DNA from: Spirochaetaceae bacterium
Lineage (GTDB): Bacteria > Spirochaetota > Spirochaetia > Treponematales > Breznakiellaceae
Length of the DNA: 5,443 nt
Direction: 5' to 3'
Assembly: GCA_031284085.1 (NCBI GenBank)
Contig: JAITAM010000116.1
Coordinates: forward strand, 1 to 5,443
Of the stretch, positions 5,417-5,443 are shown piece after piece. A program made the translations under genes and the position numbers. The notes under the pieces were generated by a model. It was given only the letters and a program-made list of their open reading frames with translations. It made no database searches and had not been told where the DNA came from. Numbering within the stretch: the first letter of the stretch is position 1; each line of letters begins with the position of its first letter.

Positions 5417-5443
5417 GTTCTTACTGCATACTGCAATAGAGTT

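Overview
The window looks like part of a spirochaete chromosome. Treponema is my best guess, resting on gene content, moderate G+C outside one island, and the density of short dispersed repeats; no rRNA or other marker confirms it. All intact genes are on the + strand.

Layout: (1) Positions 1-291 hold the C-terminal half of a REP-associated tyrosine transposase (RAYT), cut by the window edge. (2) Positions 304-405 hold a REP-like repeat with two tandem mini-hairpins. (3) Positions 448-3580 are a compact three-gene operon of the gliding-motility/auxiliary ABC type: a GldA-like ATPase, a GldF-like six-helix permease and a GldG-like membrane-anchored auxiliary protein. (4) Positions 3581-4175 have no convincing gene and are rich in repeats. 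Further copies of the element seen beside the RAYT occur here, two of them as a 74-bp direct repeat, and they are followed by a separate 21-bp tandem array. (5) Positions 4176-4821 are a very A+T-rich island carrying one GNAT acetyltransferase gene with its own promoter. A 17-bp inverted repeat (one mismatch) bounds the island, so it looks like an acquired cassette. (6) Positions 4835-5416 hold two decayed reading frames, interrupted by TAG codons and frameshifts. The first ends in a segment resembling the C-termini of phage tail-assembly proteins, so this is probably a prophage remnant.

How the parts relate: the ATPase, permease and auxiliary protein should form one inner-membrane ABC complex made from one transcript. 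The same repeat family lies on both sides of that operon and next to the RAYT fragment, which makes this a candidate RAYT/REP locus. The GNAT island has a sharply different base composition and is independent of the operon. The region from 3581 to the end therefore reads as an accessory insertion zone beside a conserved transporter operon.
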